Source of the DNA: Sporosarcina sp. P2
GTDB lineage: Bacteria > Bacillota > Bacilli > Bacillales_A > Planococcaceae
Direction: 5' to 3'
DNA length: 64,000 bases
Assembly (NCBI RefSeq): GCF_002743255.1
Contig: NZ_PDYY01000009.1
Span: 95,749-159,748 of the forward strand
Part shown: piece after piece, positions 9,197 through 17,068 of the stretch
Position numbering within the stretch: the stretch's first letter is position 1
Layout: each line of letters starts with the position of its first letter
Notes under the pieces: generated by a model
What the model saw: the letters and a program-made list of their open reading frames with translations, nothing else
Told to the model about the DNA's origin: nothing
Database searches by the model: none
Position numbers and translations under genes: made by a program

Positions 9197-9796
9197 ATGC
9201 TATTTGCATTGCTGGGGGATATTCATTCATCCAAAGAAGATTTGCAGGCAGTACTGGCACAAATTTCCGATGAAGCACCTGACGCAACTATCATCGGGAC
9301 AGGTGATTTGTACGAATGCACGGTCAGCAAAAAAGATCTTCATGGGCAGACTTATCCTACTGTCGAAGAAGTGATCAAATATCCGGAAGGCATCGATGAG
9401 CTGTTAACCTTTCCATCCATTTATGGCAATCAAGAAGAACGTATTCTGTTGTTGACAAAGCAGAGTGAGCCTATACGGGACTTTTTGAACGACTTACCTG
9501 AAGCTCTAAAGATAGAAACGGCAGTTGTCATCCATGGTCACCAATGGCCGCATAACGAAGCAGAGGCGTGGCTTGCTGAGTATCTACCAGAGGTGCACCT
9601 GGTATTTCACGGACATACCCACCGATCAAGCTTCAAGAGTGATGGACAATCTGTGCCGATTAGCTGGAACGACGAGCTGCCGGTTGTGGGATCTCGAAAT
9701 ATCGTTAACGTAGGTGCTGTAGTAGGCTTTAGAGAATGGATATTATATGATTCTGAAAAACAAAATGTTAGATTTATGAAAGCGTCAAAAGGCTGA
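9197..9796 (+). CDS. Calcineurin-like metallophosphoesterase (YfcE/MJ0936 type)
   Basis: 199-residue phosphoesterase with the full dimetal motif set: GDIH (Asp8, His10), GDLYE (Asp37), GNQEE (Asn78), HGH (His113/His115) and HGHTHR (138-143). The family hydrolyses phosphodiesters or phosphomonoesters; substrate cannot be read from sequence. It starts six bases after the sulfurtransferase stop with an AAGGGG site, so it is the third gene of the dynA operon, ended by the hairpin at 9850. Confidence 0.88.
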   Translation: MLFALLGDIHSSKEDLQAVLAQISDEAPDATIIGTGDLYECTVSKKDLHGQTYPTVEEVIKYPEGIDELLTFPSIYGNQEERILLLTKQSEPIRDFLNDLPEALKIETAVVIHGHQWPHNEAEAWLAEYLPEVHLVFHGHTHRSSFKSDGQSVPISWNDELPVVGSRNIVNVGAVVGFREWILYDSEKQNVRFMKASKG

Positions 9797-9849
9797 GAGA
9801 TTCATGTCTAGCTCGTTTAGTTGAGTGTGGATAGTAAAATAACATGGGA

Positions 9850-9880
9850 AGCATCGCATTTTGCGGTGCTTTTTTATTTT
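9850..9880 (+). terminator. Terminator of the dynA operon
   Basis: 8-bp stem AGCATCGC / GCGGTGCT (one G-T pair), short A/T loop, then TTTTTATTTT. Confidence 0.85.
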
Positions 9881-9925
9881 TGAAATAGAAAAGGATGATG
9901 CGACCATGAGGAATGAATAAAGCAC

Positions 9926-10135
9926 ATGCATATAATTGCAGTTGTGGAAGTTGAAAAATGATTTCAATTGATAGAAAATTTAGGTGAAGGGCTTTGGAGA
10001 TTTTCCGCTTTTTTAATAGATAATGTAGTATTGGCATATATCATCATCGAAGATACTCGAAAACCTTATACAAAGGAAGACAAAAAGCTAGAACCTCTTT
10101 GTTACGTAGACGAAGAAACTAAATATTGGAAATAG
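9926..10135 (+). pseudogene. Remnant of a small gene with an in-frame TGA
   Basis: One frame reads MHIIAVVEVEK, a TGA at 9959-9961, then 57 open codons to TAG at 10133, including LGEGLWRFSAFLID and a charged tail ending in EETKYWK. Restoring TGA to TGG would give a 69-residue protein. There is no clear ribosome site. The residue pattern looks protein-like rather than random, which is why it is listed as a broken gene; I do not recognise the family. It could also be a chance frame. Confidence 0.35.
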
Positions 10136-10190
10136 CTTTATACTGTTAGTATGATGGAGTTACTAAATAGATAGTAGGAGGCGTGTTGAA

Positions 10191-10979
10191 ATGACAAAAT
10201 ATGAATTAGCAAACGTGTGGAAGTGGGAAGTAGAGAATTCGAATAGTGGCGGTAATCGTCCGACAGCCGGTGAACGTTTTGAACAAAAACTACCAGTCGG
10301 AGAGGCACCGTTCCAACTCTATTCACTGGGAACGCCGAACGGTATTAAAGTGACGATTATGCTGGAAGAATTAAAAGAGTTGGATGTTGACGGTGCAGAC
10401 TATAATTTGTATAAAATTAATATTGGTGCCGATGAACAATTTGGTTCAGATTTTGTCAAGATCAATCCTAATTCTAAGATCCCCGCCCTAGTCGATCAAA
10501 GTCAAAGTCCACGTGTGGAAGTGTTTGAATCAGGGTCGATTTTACTTTACTTGGCTGAGAAATTTAATAAGCTGATCCCCACAGATATTCATGGACGGAC
10601 AGAAACGCTTAATTGGCTATTCTGGCAAATTGGGTCGGGTCCTTATGTTGGTGGAGGGTTTGGTCACTTTTTTGCTTACGCGCCAGAGCCTATGAAATAC
10701 CCAATTGATCGTTTTACTATGGAAACGAAACGTCAATTAGACGTACTAGACAAAATATTAGCTCAGCGTTCTTATATCGCTGGTGATACCTATACGATTG
10801 CAGATATTGCGATATGGTCTTGGTACGGACGTTTAGCTTTAGGAAAATTGTATGAAGGCTCTTATGAATTTTTAAACATGGATGAATATACCCATCTCTT
10901 GGAATGGTCTCATCGCATTGCGAAACGACCAGGCGTTCAAAAAGGTCTTGCAGCGGAGTATCAGTCGCTTGGGGAGTAG
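10191..10979 (+). CDS. yghU: YghU-type glutathione S-transferase / disulfide-bond oxidoreductase
   Basis: 262-residue GST-fold protein. The N-terminal thioredoxin-like half contains LYSLGTPNGIKVTIMLEEL and NPNSKIPAL, and ESGSILLYLAEK marks the GSH-binding region; the C-terminal helical half contains ETLNWLFWQ, GGGFGHFFAYAP and YTIADIAIW. All match E. coli YghU closely from memory; YghU is a disulfide-bond reductase using glutathione or GSSG. Shine-Dalgarno TAGGAGG precedes ATG. It stands alone between a gene remnant and a MATE exporter. Many Firmicutes use bacillithiol rather than glutathione, so acquisition by transfer is plausible but not shown. Confidence 0.93.
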   Translation: MTKYELANVWKWEVENSNSGGNRPTAGERFEQKLPVGEAPFQLYSLGTPNGIKVTIMLEELKELDVDGADYNLYKINIGADEQFGSDFVKINPNSKIPALVDQSQSPRVEVFESGSILLYLAEKFNKLIPTDIHGRTETLNWLFWQIGSGPYVGGGFGHFFAYAPEPMKYPIDRFTMETKRQLDVLDKILAQRSYIAGDTYTIADIAIWSWYGRLALGKLYEGSYEFLNMDEYTHLLEWSHRIAKRPGVQKGLAAEYQSLGE

Positions 10980-11100
10980 TTTCAAAAAAGACATGTATTG
11001 ATTTTTTCTTCTCTAAAATAGCAACAGCATTTCCGTAATAAGTCGCTAAAAATTAAAAAAGATCAAGTGGTGAGTTTTAATAAATGCAGGGAGGAAAAGG

Positions 11101-12438
11101 ATGGTAAGGCAGCAGGATTTTACAGAAGGAAATGCACTAAAACAACTCATGCTTTTTTCAGGACCCATTATGATAACAAATTTACTACAAGCATCCTATC
11201 AATTTATCGATAGCTTGTGGGTAGGGAATTTGATTGGTGCGGATGCACTTGGTGCTGTGGCTATTTCCGGGACAGTCGTTTTTACGGTTTTGTCATTCGT
11301 CATCGGCTTGAACAATGCCGCACTGACAATTTTATCCCAGCAAAAAGGCAGAGGTAGCGAGTCGGGACTTCGGCGTTATTTGAATGCATTTGTCGTTCTG
11401 CTTTTCTGCATGTCCATCGTGCTAGGTGTTGCAGGATTTATATTAGCGGAACCACTCTTGCTATTACTTGGAACTCCCGAGGCGATGTTGGCGATGGGCG
11501 TTTCGTATTTGCGAATTAATTTCATCGGGATCCTTTTCTTATTCGGCTATAATTTTATTGGTACCGTATTCAGATCGGTTGGCGATTCGAAGACACCGCT
11601 TTATTTTGTGTTAGCCGCAGTTATTTTGAACACAGTACTTGATCCTTTATTTATTTACGTCTTTGGATGGGGAGTTCAAGGCGCTGCCTATGCAACGATA
11701 TTCTCACAGGGAATCGCATTTGCCGCTGGTGCTATTTATTCAGTGCGGAAAAGCCTGGTACCATTCTCAAAACCACATATTCCAGAGTGCCGGGAAGTAC
11801 TCGATATATTGAAGTTGGGAATTCCTGCGGGTTTACAGATGAGCGTCATTTCGGCTGGTGTGATGGCAATCATGAGTGTAGTCGCATCATTCGGCCCGGC
11901 AGTTGTCGCGGGATACGGGGCGGCACAAAGATTGGATAGTTTGATTATGCTGCCGGCCCAAGCACTCGGAACTGCGGTCAATAGTATGGCGGGTCAAAAT
12001 ATCGGGGCGGGCAGATGGGACCGGGTTCATAGAATTACGTTGTACGGGTTTATATATAATTTGATTATCATGTTTGCAATCGCAATTCTTATCATCCTAT
12101 TTGCAGATTATGGGATTAAGCTATTCATAACGGAACCGGAAGCCGCTGATTTTGGTAAAAACTATTTAAAGGTAATTGCATTATTTTATCCGTTCCTAGG
12201 CATTAATTTTGTTTTAAATGGGGCTGTCCGTGCGGCGGGCGCAATGTTCCAAGTGCTTGTGCTAAACATCATTTCTTTTTGGATTCTTCGTTTTCCCATT
12301 ACGTACATATTGTCAGGCATCATGGGTGAGAAAGGAATTGCACTCGGGATGGGCGTCAGTTTTGTTATTAGTAGTATCGTCGCGTTTATGTATTACCGAT
12401 ATGGAAAATGGCGAGAAGCCGAAGCTTTCGGGGAATGA
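11101..12438 (+). CDS. MATE-family multidrug/cation antiporter
   Basis: 445-residue integral membrane protein with about twelve hydrophobic segments in two homologous halves, opening LKQLMLFSGPIMITNLLQ as in NorM/DinF-type MATE transporters, with SLWVGNLIGADALGAVAISG in helix 2. MATE proteins export cationic drugs or metabolites using Na+ or H+ gradients. Start ATG follows GGGAGG. It is a single-gene unit; the substrate cannot be predicted. No terminator with a clear T-run follows at once. Confidence 0.9.
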   Translation: MVRQQDFTEGNALKQLMLFSGPIMITNLLQASYQFIDSLWVGNLIGADALGAVAISGTVVFTVLSFVIGLNNAALTILSQQKGRGSESGLRRYLNAFVVLLFCMSIVLGVAGFILAEPLLLLLGTPEAMLAMGVSYLRINFIGILFLFGYNFIGTVFRSVGDSKTPLYFVLAAVILNTVLDPLFIYVFGWGVQGAAYATIFSQGIAFAAGAIYSVRKSLVPFSKPHIPECREVLDILKLGIPAGLQMSVISAGVMAIMSVVASFGPAVVAGYGAAQRLDSLIMLPAQALGTAVNSMAGQNIGAGRWDRVHRITLYGFIYNLIIMFAIAILIILFADYGIKLFITEPEAADFGKNYLKVIALFYPFLGINFVLNGAVRAAGAMFQVLVLNIISFWILRFPITYILSGIMGEKGIALGMGVSFVISSIVAFMYYRYGKWREAEAFGE

Positions 12439-12490
12439 ATCAAACGACTAGAGTGGAAGGTACTGGATATAGAAAGTATGAAGACCGATT

Positions 12491-12567
12491 CGTGAACCTA
12501 ATTCAATCATTGCAATGGAATATGTATAGTGCTAAAACAGCGGGGGGCTATGTTATATAGGTTCACG
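12491..12567. repeat. Separated inverted repeat, 10-bp arms
   Basis: CGTGAACCTA at 12491-12500 and its exact complement TAGGTTCACG at 12558-12567; ATTC and GAAT outside the arms extend the match. The 57-bp interior has no ORF. It could be a small hairpin element or a degraded mobile end. Confidence 0.5.
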
Positions 12568-12652
12568 GAATACCGCGTTTAATGAGGTTGATATGCGGAA
12601 TAAAAAACATGTAACGGGCTATCATCTTGTCGAGAATTAGGAGGTCATACTC

Positions 12653-12778
12653 TTGCAAAGTACCCGGAGAGTAGGAATGATTTCTTTTGTTAGTCTACTT
12701 ATAAGACTGGCTTTTCTTTGCCTTTTTTTTTCGGGTAGATTATTCATACCAATGCCACTTTATCCTTGTTCGGCGTAA
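12653..12778 (+). CDS. Possible 41-residue hydrophobic protein
   Basis: TTG start eight bases after a perfect AGGAGG, then 41 codons containing ISFVSLLIRLAFLCLFF (one likely membrane segment) before TAA. Support is only the ribosome site and the hydrophobic run; the T-rich stretch that encodes it would give hydrophobic residues by chance. No family recognised. Confidence 0.22.
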   Translation: MQSTRRVGMISFVSLLIRLAFLCLFFSGRLFIPMPLYPCSA

Positions 12779-13014
12779 AAAGACAAATTCGGGAGAGTAT
12801 CACTTTATGTTTACCCACTAATTTTAGTCATCTACTTGTTGTTCTGCCTTTCTAAGATACACGTCCGGCTGCAGCACAGATTAACAGTCGCAACCACTTA
12901 ATCCCCTGCAAGAAAGGTCGTCATGAAGCACGACCTTTACGAATAAAAATAAAGCACTAGCAGCACACTCTTTTAGTGACGGTTCTCACAAGATGACAAA
13001 ACATCTTGCCCAGC

Positions 13015-13416
13015 TCATCCTTTTTGCTTTTTCTGCAACAAAATCGCTTGTCGCGCAAGCATATCTGCCGTCTTGTTTGTACTGTCGGCAATCCACTTAA
13101 TAAAGAACAATTCAAACGTCGCTGCTAGTCTCAATGCCTCTTTCAAATAAGGTGCATACTGCGCGTTCTTTACAAATTCCTTCTCCATCGACTGCACGAC
13201 CACCGTCGAATCCGAGCGTATCGACACCATGCCTGTTGTCAGCTTTGACGCCTCCTCAAGACCTCTCACAAGCGCTTGAAACTCCGCGTGATGATTATTC
13301 GTCGGCTCAATCGGCTCACTAATCCGCACGTCCTGACCTTCTCCTTTAATATACACACCAATTCCGCTCAATCCCGGATTACCTGCGCTTGCACCATCTA
13401 TATACACTTCCAACAT
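13015..13416 (-). CDS. ypeP: RNase HI-like protein (YpeP family)
   Basis: 133-residue RNase H-fold protein. Acidic residues sit at the expected places: Asp7 (YIDGASAGNPG), Glu45 (HHAEFQAL), Asp69 (RSDS) and Asp118 (TADMLAR). RNase HI cleaves RNA in RNA-DNA hybrids; B. subtilis YpeP-type proteins are poorly characterised and some lack activity. The order ypeP, zinc-finger gene, cspD reproduces the B. subtilis locus, though here the neighbours are on different strands. Few residues precede the first acidic strand, which is typical. Confidence 0.82.
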   Translation of the reverse strand: MLEVYIDGASAGNPGLSGIGVYIKGEGQDVRISEPIEPTNNHHAEFQALVRGLEEASKLTTGMVSIRSDSTVVVQSMEKEFVKNAQYAPYLKEALRLAATFELFFIKWIADSTNKTADMLARQAILLQKKQKG

Positions 13417-13466
13417 AAGATTTTCCGCTCCAATCTGGTAATGAATTGTAAAAAACGTGGAAATAC

Positions 13467-13495
13467 TTGCAACATCCCGTCAGCCGACTTAAAAT
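13467..13495 (+). promoter_or_regulatory. Promoter of the zinc-finger gene
   Basis: TTGCAA (13467-13472), 17-bp spacer, TAAAAT (13490-13495), 30 bp before the start codon. Confidence 0.5.
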
Positions 13496-13525
13496 AGATA
13501 AAAGAAAGGTGGGAGTTCTTTTCTA

Positions 13526-13723
13526 ATGAATAAAGTCGTTGTCATGAAAGAAATTAATCAATTGCTTGATATATATTGTGAAGGTTGTTACGTCAAAAAA
13601 CAACTTACAAACGAACGCGGCAAAACAGGCGCTCACCAATTTTGTATTTCTGACTGTACAGTAGGAGACCAGCTACAATTCCTTGGGAGAGAAATTAACA
13701 AGATCAGTACTGCCTCCAAATAA
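13526..13723 (+). CDS. ypeQ: Small zinc-finger protein (YpeQ family)
   Basis: 65-residue protein with a compact metal site: Cys18 and Cys21 (YCEGC), His37, Cys40 and Cys44 (HQFCISDC), followed by TVGDQLQFLG. This matches the short zinc-finger proteins next to ypeP in Bacilli, function unknown. The ATG at 13526 lies about 10 bases from GGGAG; an internal Met7 is an alternative start. Monocistronic, closed by the hairpin at 13732. Confidence 0.8.
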   Translation: MNKVVVMKEINQLLDIYCEGCYVKKQLTNERGKTGAHQFCISDCTVGDQLQFLGREINKISTASK

Positions 13724-13731
13724 ATAATGAA

Positions 13732-13764
13732 AAAGCATCCCGCAACTGCGTGGATGCTTTGTTT
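13732..13764. terminator. Terminator between ypeQ and cspD
   Basis: AAAGCATCC / GGATGCTTT with additional CGC/GCG pairing; A-run on one side and T-rich GTTTATGTT on the other; lies between converging genes. Confidence 0.75.
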
Positions 13765-13799
13765 ATGTTATAAATTCAGCTGTCTATGTCGAGATGAGG

Positions 13800-14012
13800 T
13801 TACACTTCATCCTCAAGAGTCGATACGTTAGCCGCCTGTGGACCACGATTTCCTTCAATTACTTCAAAAGAAACTGTTTGACCTTCAGCCAGTGTTTTAA
13901 ATCCATCTGTAGCAATTCCTGTGAAATGCACAAATACATCTTCACCATCATCTGCTTCGATAAATCCATACCCTTTGTCACTGCTGAACCACTTCACTTT
14001 ACCTTGGTGCAT
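13800..14012 (-). CDS. cspD: Cold-shock RNA chaperone (CspD-like)
   Basis: 70-residue single cold-shock domain. The RNA-binding motifs are KGYGFIE (RNP1) and VFVHF (RNP2), after the usual GKVKWF opening. Such proteins bind single-stranded RNA and melt structures that block translation. Start ATG at 14012 follows GAGGAGG; the frame is open further upstream but without a site. A leader of roughly 80 nt separates the promoter at 14100-14128 from the start, as often seen for csp genes. The name is by synteny with ypeP-ypeQ. Confidence 0.93.
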   Translation of the reverse strand: MHQGKVKWFSSDKGYGFIEADDGEDVFVHFTGIATDGFKTLAEGQTVSFEVIEGNRGPQAANVSTLEDEV

Positions 14013-14099
14013 AATAATTCCTCCTCGGCAATTAGAAATCCATCTCCACACGTAACGTGCAAGCCTACTACGGACAACTTACACAATACGGCTTCTTAC

Positions 14100-14128
14100 A
14101 CTATACATGAGTGGACCAAGCGTGTCAA
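14100..14128 (-). promoter_or_regulatory. Promoter of cspD
   Basis: On the minus strand TTGACA (14128-14123), 17-bp spacer, TATAGT (14105-14100): near-consensus sigma-A. Confidence 0.75.
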
Positions 14129-14149
14129 TGTTAGACGGAATACTCTGAT

Positions 14150-14205
14150 TACTATTCAAAAATAGCAAGGAAAGTATTGGTTTTTGTCTGAATAGTATCT
14201 ATAAT
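14150..14205 (+). promoter_or_regulatory. cidAB promoter with flanking inverted repeat
   Basis: TTGGTT (14177-14182), 17-bp spacer, TATAAT (14200-14205). An exact inverted repeat, TACTATTCA (14150-14158) and TGAATAGTA (14189-14197), straddles the -35 box and enters the spacer. LysR-type regulators such as CidR bind this kind of spaced palindrome; no lysR gene is in the window, so the regulator is inference. Confidence 0.55.
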
Positions 14206-14257
14206 GAAGAAGGATTCATTTTTACTATACTTATGAATTAGGTAAGGAAGTGTTGGA

Positions 14258-14635
14258 GTGAAAATTGTCATCACGCTTTTGCAAGTAGGATTTTTATACA
14301 TACTCTTTCTAACAGGGAAATTTTTACACGCAAAACTCTCCATTCCGTTGCCAGGTAGTATTATCGGTTTGCTAGTGTTATGGGGACTGTTATCGATCAA
14401 AATCATTCCACTTCGCTGGGTGGAAAAAGGTGCATATGTATTTCTATCGACTTTGCCACTGTATCTGATCCCCGCAACGGTTGGCGTGATGGATTATGGT
14501 CATGTGTTCGCAGGGAAAGGAAGTCTACTGATCTTGATCACAATCGGTAGTACATTTATTACGATGGTCGTAGCCAGTTTGGTCAGCCAATTTATGGCCA
14601 AGCACAATGTGAAAGAGGAGGGGACTCTTTCATGA
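14258..14635 (+). CDS. cidA: CidA/LrgA-family holin-like membrane protein
   Basis: 125 residues with four hydrophobic helices; PLPGSIIGLLVLWGLL is the family hallmark. CidA/LrgA proteins oligomerise in the membrane and affect murein hydrolase activity, cell lysis and, in later work, transport of pyruvate or related acids. Start is GTG behind GGTAAGGAAG. The stop overlaps the next start (ATGA), so it forms a two-gene operon with cidB. Whether it is the Cid or Lrg type cannot be told from sequence alone. Confidence 0.88.
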   Translation: MKIVITLLQVGFLYILFLTGKFLHAKLSIPLPGSIIGLLVLWGLLSIKIIPLRWVEKGAYVFLSTLPLYLIPATVGVMDYGHVFAGKGSLLILITIGSTFITMVVASLVSQFMAKHNVKEEGTLS

Positions 14636-15324
14636 ATACAGTTGTACTTGCCTTCACGATGATCCTATTAACGGTTATTCTTTATTTTGTGATGAATGCT
14701 GTTTATGTAAGGTTACGTTCGCCGTTTTTAGTACCCATCCTGACAACAAATATCGCAGTCATTGTATTGTTATCGTTATTCGACGCGTCTTATGAAACGT
14801 ATATGGTAGGTGGTAAATGGATTGACGCGTTGCTTGGCCCTGCCATTGTCTCTCTTTGTATTCCACTCTATAAACAACGGGATGTCATTAAAATGAATGT
14901 GTTGCCTATCTTTGGTGGAGTCGTTGTGGGTGGTATTGTTGGAATGTTGACAGGCGTCCTAGCAGCAAGATGGGTCGGATTTTCGACTGAACTTCTAGCG
15001 AGTATTTTACCAAAATCCATTACTTCCCCAATTGCCATGCAAATAGCAGCAGAACTCGGTGGTATTCCTTCACTAGCGACCGTATTCGTCATTATCGCCG
15101 GCCTCGCTGGAATCCTCATGGGTCCTTGGATCAATCGCTGGTTCAAGATTGACACAGCGATTGGTCAGGGCATCGGTCTTGGTGTGGGTGCACACGCAAT
15201 TGGAACGTCTAAATCACTAGAGTACGGTGAACAAACGTCATCCATGAGTTCAGTTGCCATGACGTTGTCAGCAATTATCGGCGCGTTCGCAGGCCCTCTA
15301 TTCGGTATTTGGTTATTTCCATAG
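14632..15324 (+). CDS. cidB: CidB/LrgB-family membrane protein
   Basis: 230 residues, about seven hydrophobic segments, with LPKSITSPIAMQIAAELGG and GVGAHAIGTSKSLEYGEQ, both diagnostic for LrgB/CidB. It works with the CidA partner encoded immediately upstream (4-bp overlap). The transcript ends at a strong hairpin shared with niaR on the opposite strand. Confidence 0.9.
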   Translation: MNTVVLAFTMILLTVILYFVMNAVYVRLRSPFLVPILTTNIAVIVLLSLFDASYETYMVGGKWIDALLGPAIVSLCIPLYKQRDVIKMNVLPIFGGVVVGGIVGMLTGVLAARWVGFSTELLASILPKSITSPIAMQIAAELGGIPSLATVFVIIAGLAGILMGPWINRWFKIDTAIGQGIGLGVGAHAIGTSKSLEYGEQTSSMSSVAMTLSAIIGAFAGPLFGIWLFP

Positions 15325-15366
15325 AAAAGCGGAATTCCTATTCTATTAGGAATCCCGCTTTTTTTA
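15325..15366. terminator. Bidirectional terminator, cidB / niaR
   Basis: Long stem AAAAGCGG..ATTCCTA / TAGGAAT..CCGCTTTTT. It overlaps the last codons of niaR and ends both converging operons. Confidence 0.85.
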
Positions 15367-15877
15367 ATGCTTCTTCTGCATCGCGTAGCTGTTCTATTCG
15401 TGGAGCGGAAATAGCGTGTAAATGAATCCCGCTATCATCCAAATTCAATAGATAAGGCGCTTGTGCTTGCTGGATCTGTTCGATGAACGTCTTGACTTCT
15501 TGCCGGTTCGATACCATGATCGATGCGCGTACATCGCCATACACAGGATGTTCAACTCGCACATCTCTTACGGTTACGCCGTGGTCGACTAAAATATGCA
15601 ACTCTTCTTCAGTTTGTTCAGGAGAATGTTTACAGACGATGATTTTCTCCATGTCTTTTACTTTTTTAGTTGACTGCGTGTATAAGTATCCTTGATTTGT
15701 CGCCATGATGGGTTCGTCTTTTGCTTTCAATAAATTAATATCGCTGACGATTACTTGTCTGCTAACCTTTGTTAAGTCACCTAGTTCTGCACCCGTAACG
15801 GGATGATTAGCTTCTTTTAACGTTTGGAGAATCAAATTTCGACGTTGTTCTCCTGCCACTTTTGCTTTTGTTCGCAA
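15338..15877 (-). CDS. niaR: NiaR, nicotinate-responsive repressor of NAD genes
   Basis: About 179 residues: N-terminal winged helix (about 12-65, containing KVSRQVIVSDINLLKA) and a C-terminal 3H domain with conserved histidines (CKHSPEQTEEELHILVDHGVTV, EHPVYGD, GIHLHAI). NiaR (YrxA) represses de novo NAD and niacin-uptake genes when nicotinate is abundant. The frame also allows a GTG start at 15886, but AAGGTGA is better spaced for TTG at 15877. It follows nifS by about 16 bp on the same strand, opposite the nad genes it presumably controls. Confidence 0.93.
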   Translation of the reverse strand: MRTKAKVAGEQRRNLILQTLKEANHPVTGAELGDLTKVSRQVIVSDINLLKAKDEPIMATNQGYLYTQSTKKVKDMEKIIVCKHSPEQTEEELHILVDHGVTVRDVRVEHPVYGDVRASIMVSNRQEVKTFIEQIQQAQAPYLLNLDDSGIHLHAISAPRIEQLRDAEEALKKAGFLIE

Positions 15878-15893
15878 ATTTCTCACCTTCTAT

Positions 15894-17045
15894 CTATAAA
15901 ATATCTATTGGGGTTTGTGCTGTATGTGGTAATACCGCGACTTCAAGTAACGCGTTTGCCAGTTGAGTGACGTTTTCACTCGTTGATGTCTCGCCAAATG
16001 AAATCCGAATGAATCCTTTCGCTGAGTGGGCGGGTATATTCATCGCGCTCATCGTCATAGATGACTGTTGCTGACCGACCTGGCACGCACTGCCTGTTGA
16101 CACCGCAAATCCTCTTCTATTTAATTCTAACATAATGAGCTGTCCTTCTGAATGTTTGGCGCATAGACCAATAATTTGCGGAAGTTGTTCAAATGTCTTT
16201 AGACTGCCATAGAAAGTGAATAAATCTTGCCGGGTGGAAAGTATATCCATAAAGAGAGTGCGTAATGTAGCGTACTTTACTTCATTGGGATTTGCCAACT
16301 CAGCTGCCGTAACGAATGCAGCAATTCCTGGTACATTCACCGTTCCACCTCTGAATCCTTTCTCTTGTGTAGCACCTGGAAATAGCGGAACTGCACGTAT
16401 ACTTGGATCGATATAGACTGCGCCAACCCCTTTTGGACCATGCACTTTATGGCTTGATATGGACAAGCTGTCTACATATGGAGAGATATCACGCACAGAT
16501 AATTTACCGAATGATTGTACACAGTCACTATGCAAATAAATCCCTTTAGGTTTTACTAATTCAGATATAGATTGGATCGGTTGAATGGTACCGATTTCCG
16601 GATTGCAGTGTTGCACAGATACAACAGTCGTTTGTTCAGTAATGGCATTTTCAAGTGCTTGTAAATCGATGATACCTTTCGTTGTAAAAGGGATCATGGT
16701 GATATGGAAGTCTTGCCCTTCAAGGTACGCAGCAGCTGAATGCAAAGAAGGGTGTTCCGCCGCAGAAAGAATAATATGCTGTCCTTTTTTCTTTGCAGAC
16801 TCAGCTAAAGATAGTAGTGCGAGCGTGTTACTTTCCGTACCGCTCGAAGTGAAGTATATCCCTTCAGGACGTACACCGAGAAGTGCAGATAGGTGTTGTC
16901 TGCTATGGGTCAAGATGTTTTGCGCTGCCCCTCCTGCGTCGTGCAGGCTCGTCGTATTACCAAATTGTTGTTGAGAGACTGATATATAGACTGAGGCAGC
17001 TTCCTCACGGAGAGGTGTTGTGGCAGCGTAATCAAAGTAATGCAA
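15894..17045 (-). CDS. nifS: Cysteine desulfurase of the NAD locus (NifS)
   Basis: 383-residue PLP enzyme turning cysteine to alanine and enzyme-bound persulfide. HYFDYAATTPLREE opens the protein, SSHKVHGPKGVG carries the PLP lysine, and VSTGSACQVGQ the catalytic cysteine. In B. subtilis the equivalent enzyme matures the Fe-S cluster of NadA. No ATG fits: the strong AGGAGG at 17059-17054 is seven bases from a TTG at 17045, giving MHYFDY. It forms an operon with niaR and diverges from nadC. A second desulfurase, iscS, lies at 25715. Confidence 0.92.
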   Translation of the reverse strand: MHYFDYAATTPLREEAASVYISVSQQQFGNTTSLHDAGGAAQNILTHSRQHLSALLGVRPEGIYFTSSGTESNTLALLSLAESAKKKGQHIILSAAEHPSLHSAAAYLEGQDFHITMIPFTTKGIIDLQALENAITEQTTVVSVQHCNPEIGTIQPIQSISELVKPKGIYLHSDCVQSFGKLSVRDISPYVDSLSISSHKVHGPKGVGAVYIDPSIRAVPLFPGATQEKGFRGGTVNVPGIAAFVTAAELANPNEVKYATLRTLFMDILSTRQDLFTFYGSLKTFEQLPQIIGLCAKHSEGQLIMLELNRRGFAVSTGSACQVGQQQSSMTMSAMNIPAHSAKGFIRISFGETSTSENVTQLANALLEVAVLPHTAQTPIDIL

Positions 17046-17068
17046 ATGAATGACCTCCTGCAAAAAAT

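Larger units (their letters stand above)
12439..13014. other. Gene-poor stretch between MATE exporter and RNase H-like gene
   Basis: 576 bp without a convincing gene. It holds a separated inverted repeat (12491/12558), one weak short ORF (12653-12778), a perfect 9-bp hairpin AAAGGTCGT/ACGACCTTT (12913-12938) and a 7-bp hairpin CAAGATG/CATCTTG (12989-13008). The two hairpins lie just downstream of the minus-strand RNase H-like gene and may end its transcript, although neither has a good T-run on that strand. Confidence 0.6.

Noticed and set aside
9774..10037. 87-codon minus-strand ORF
   Set aside because: It crosses the terminator at 9850 and the opposite remnant; no ribosome site.
13794..14165. 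123-codon plus-strand ORF
   Set aside because: Antisense to cspD and its promoter.
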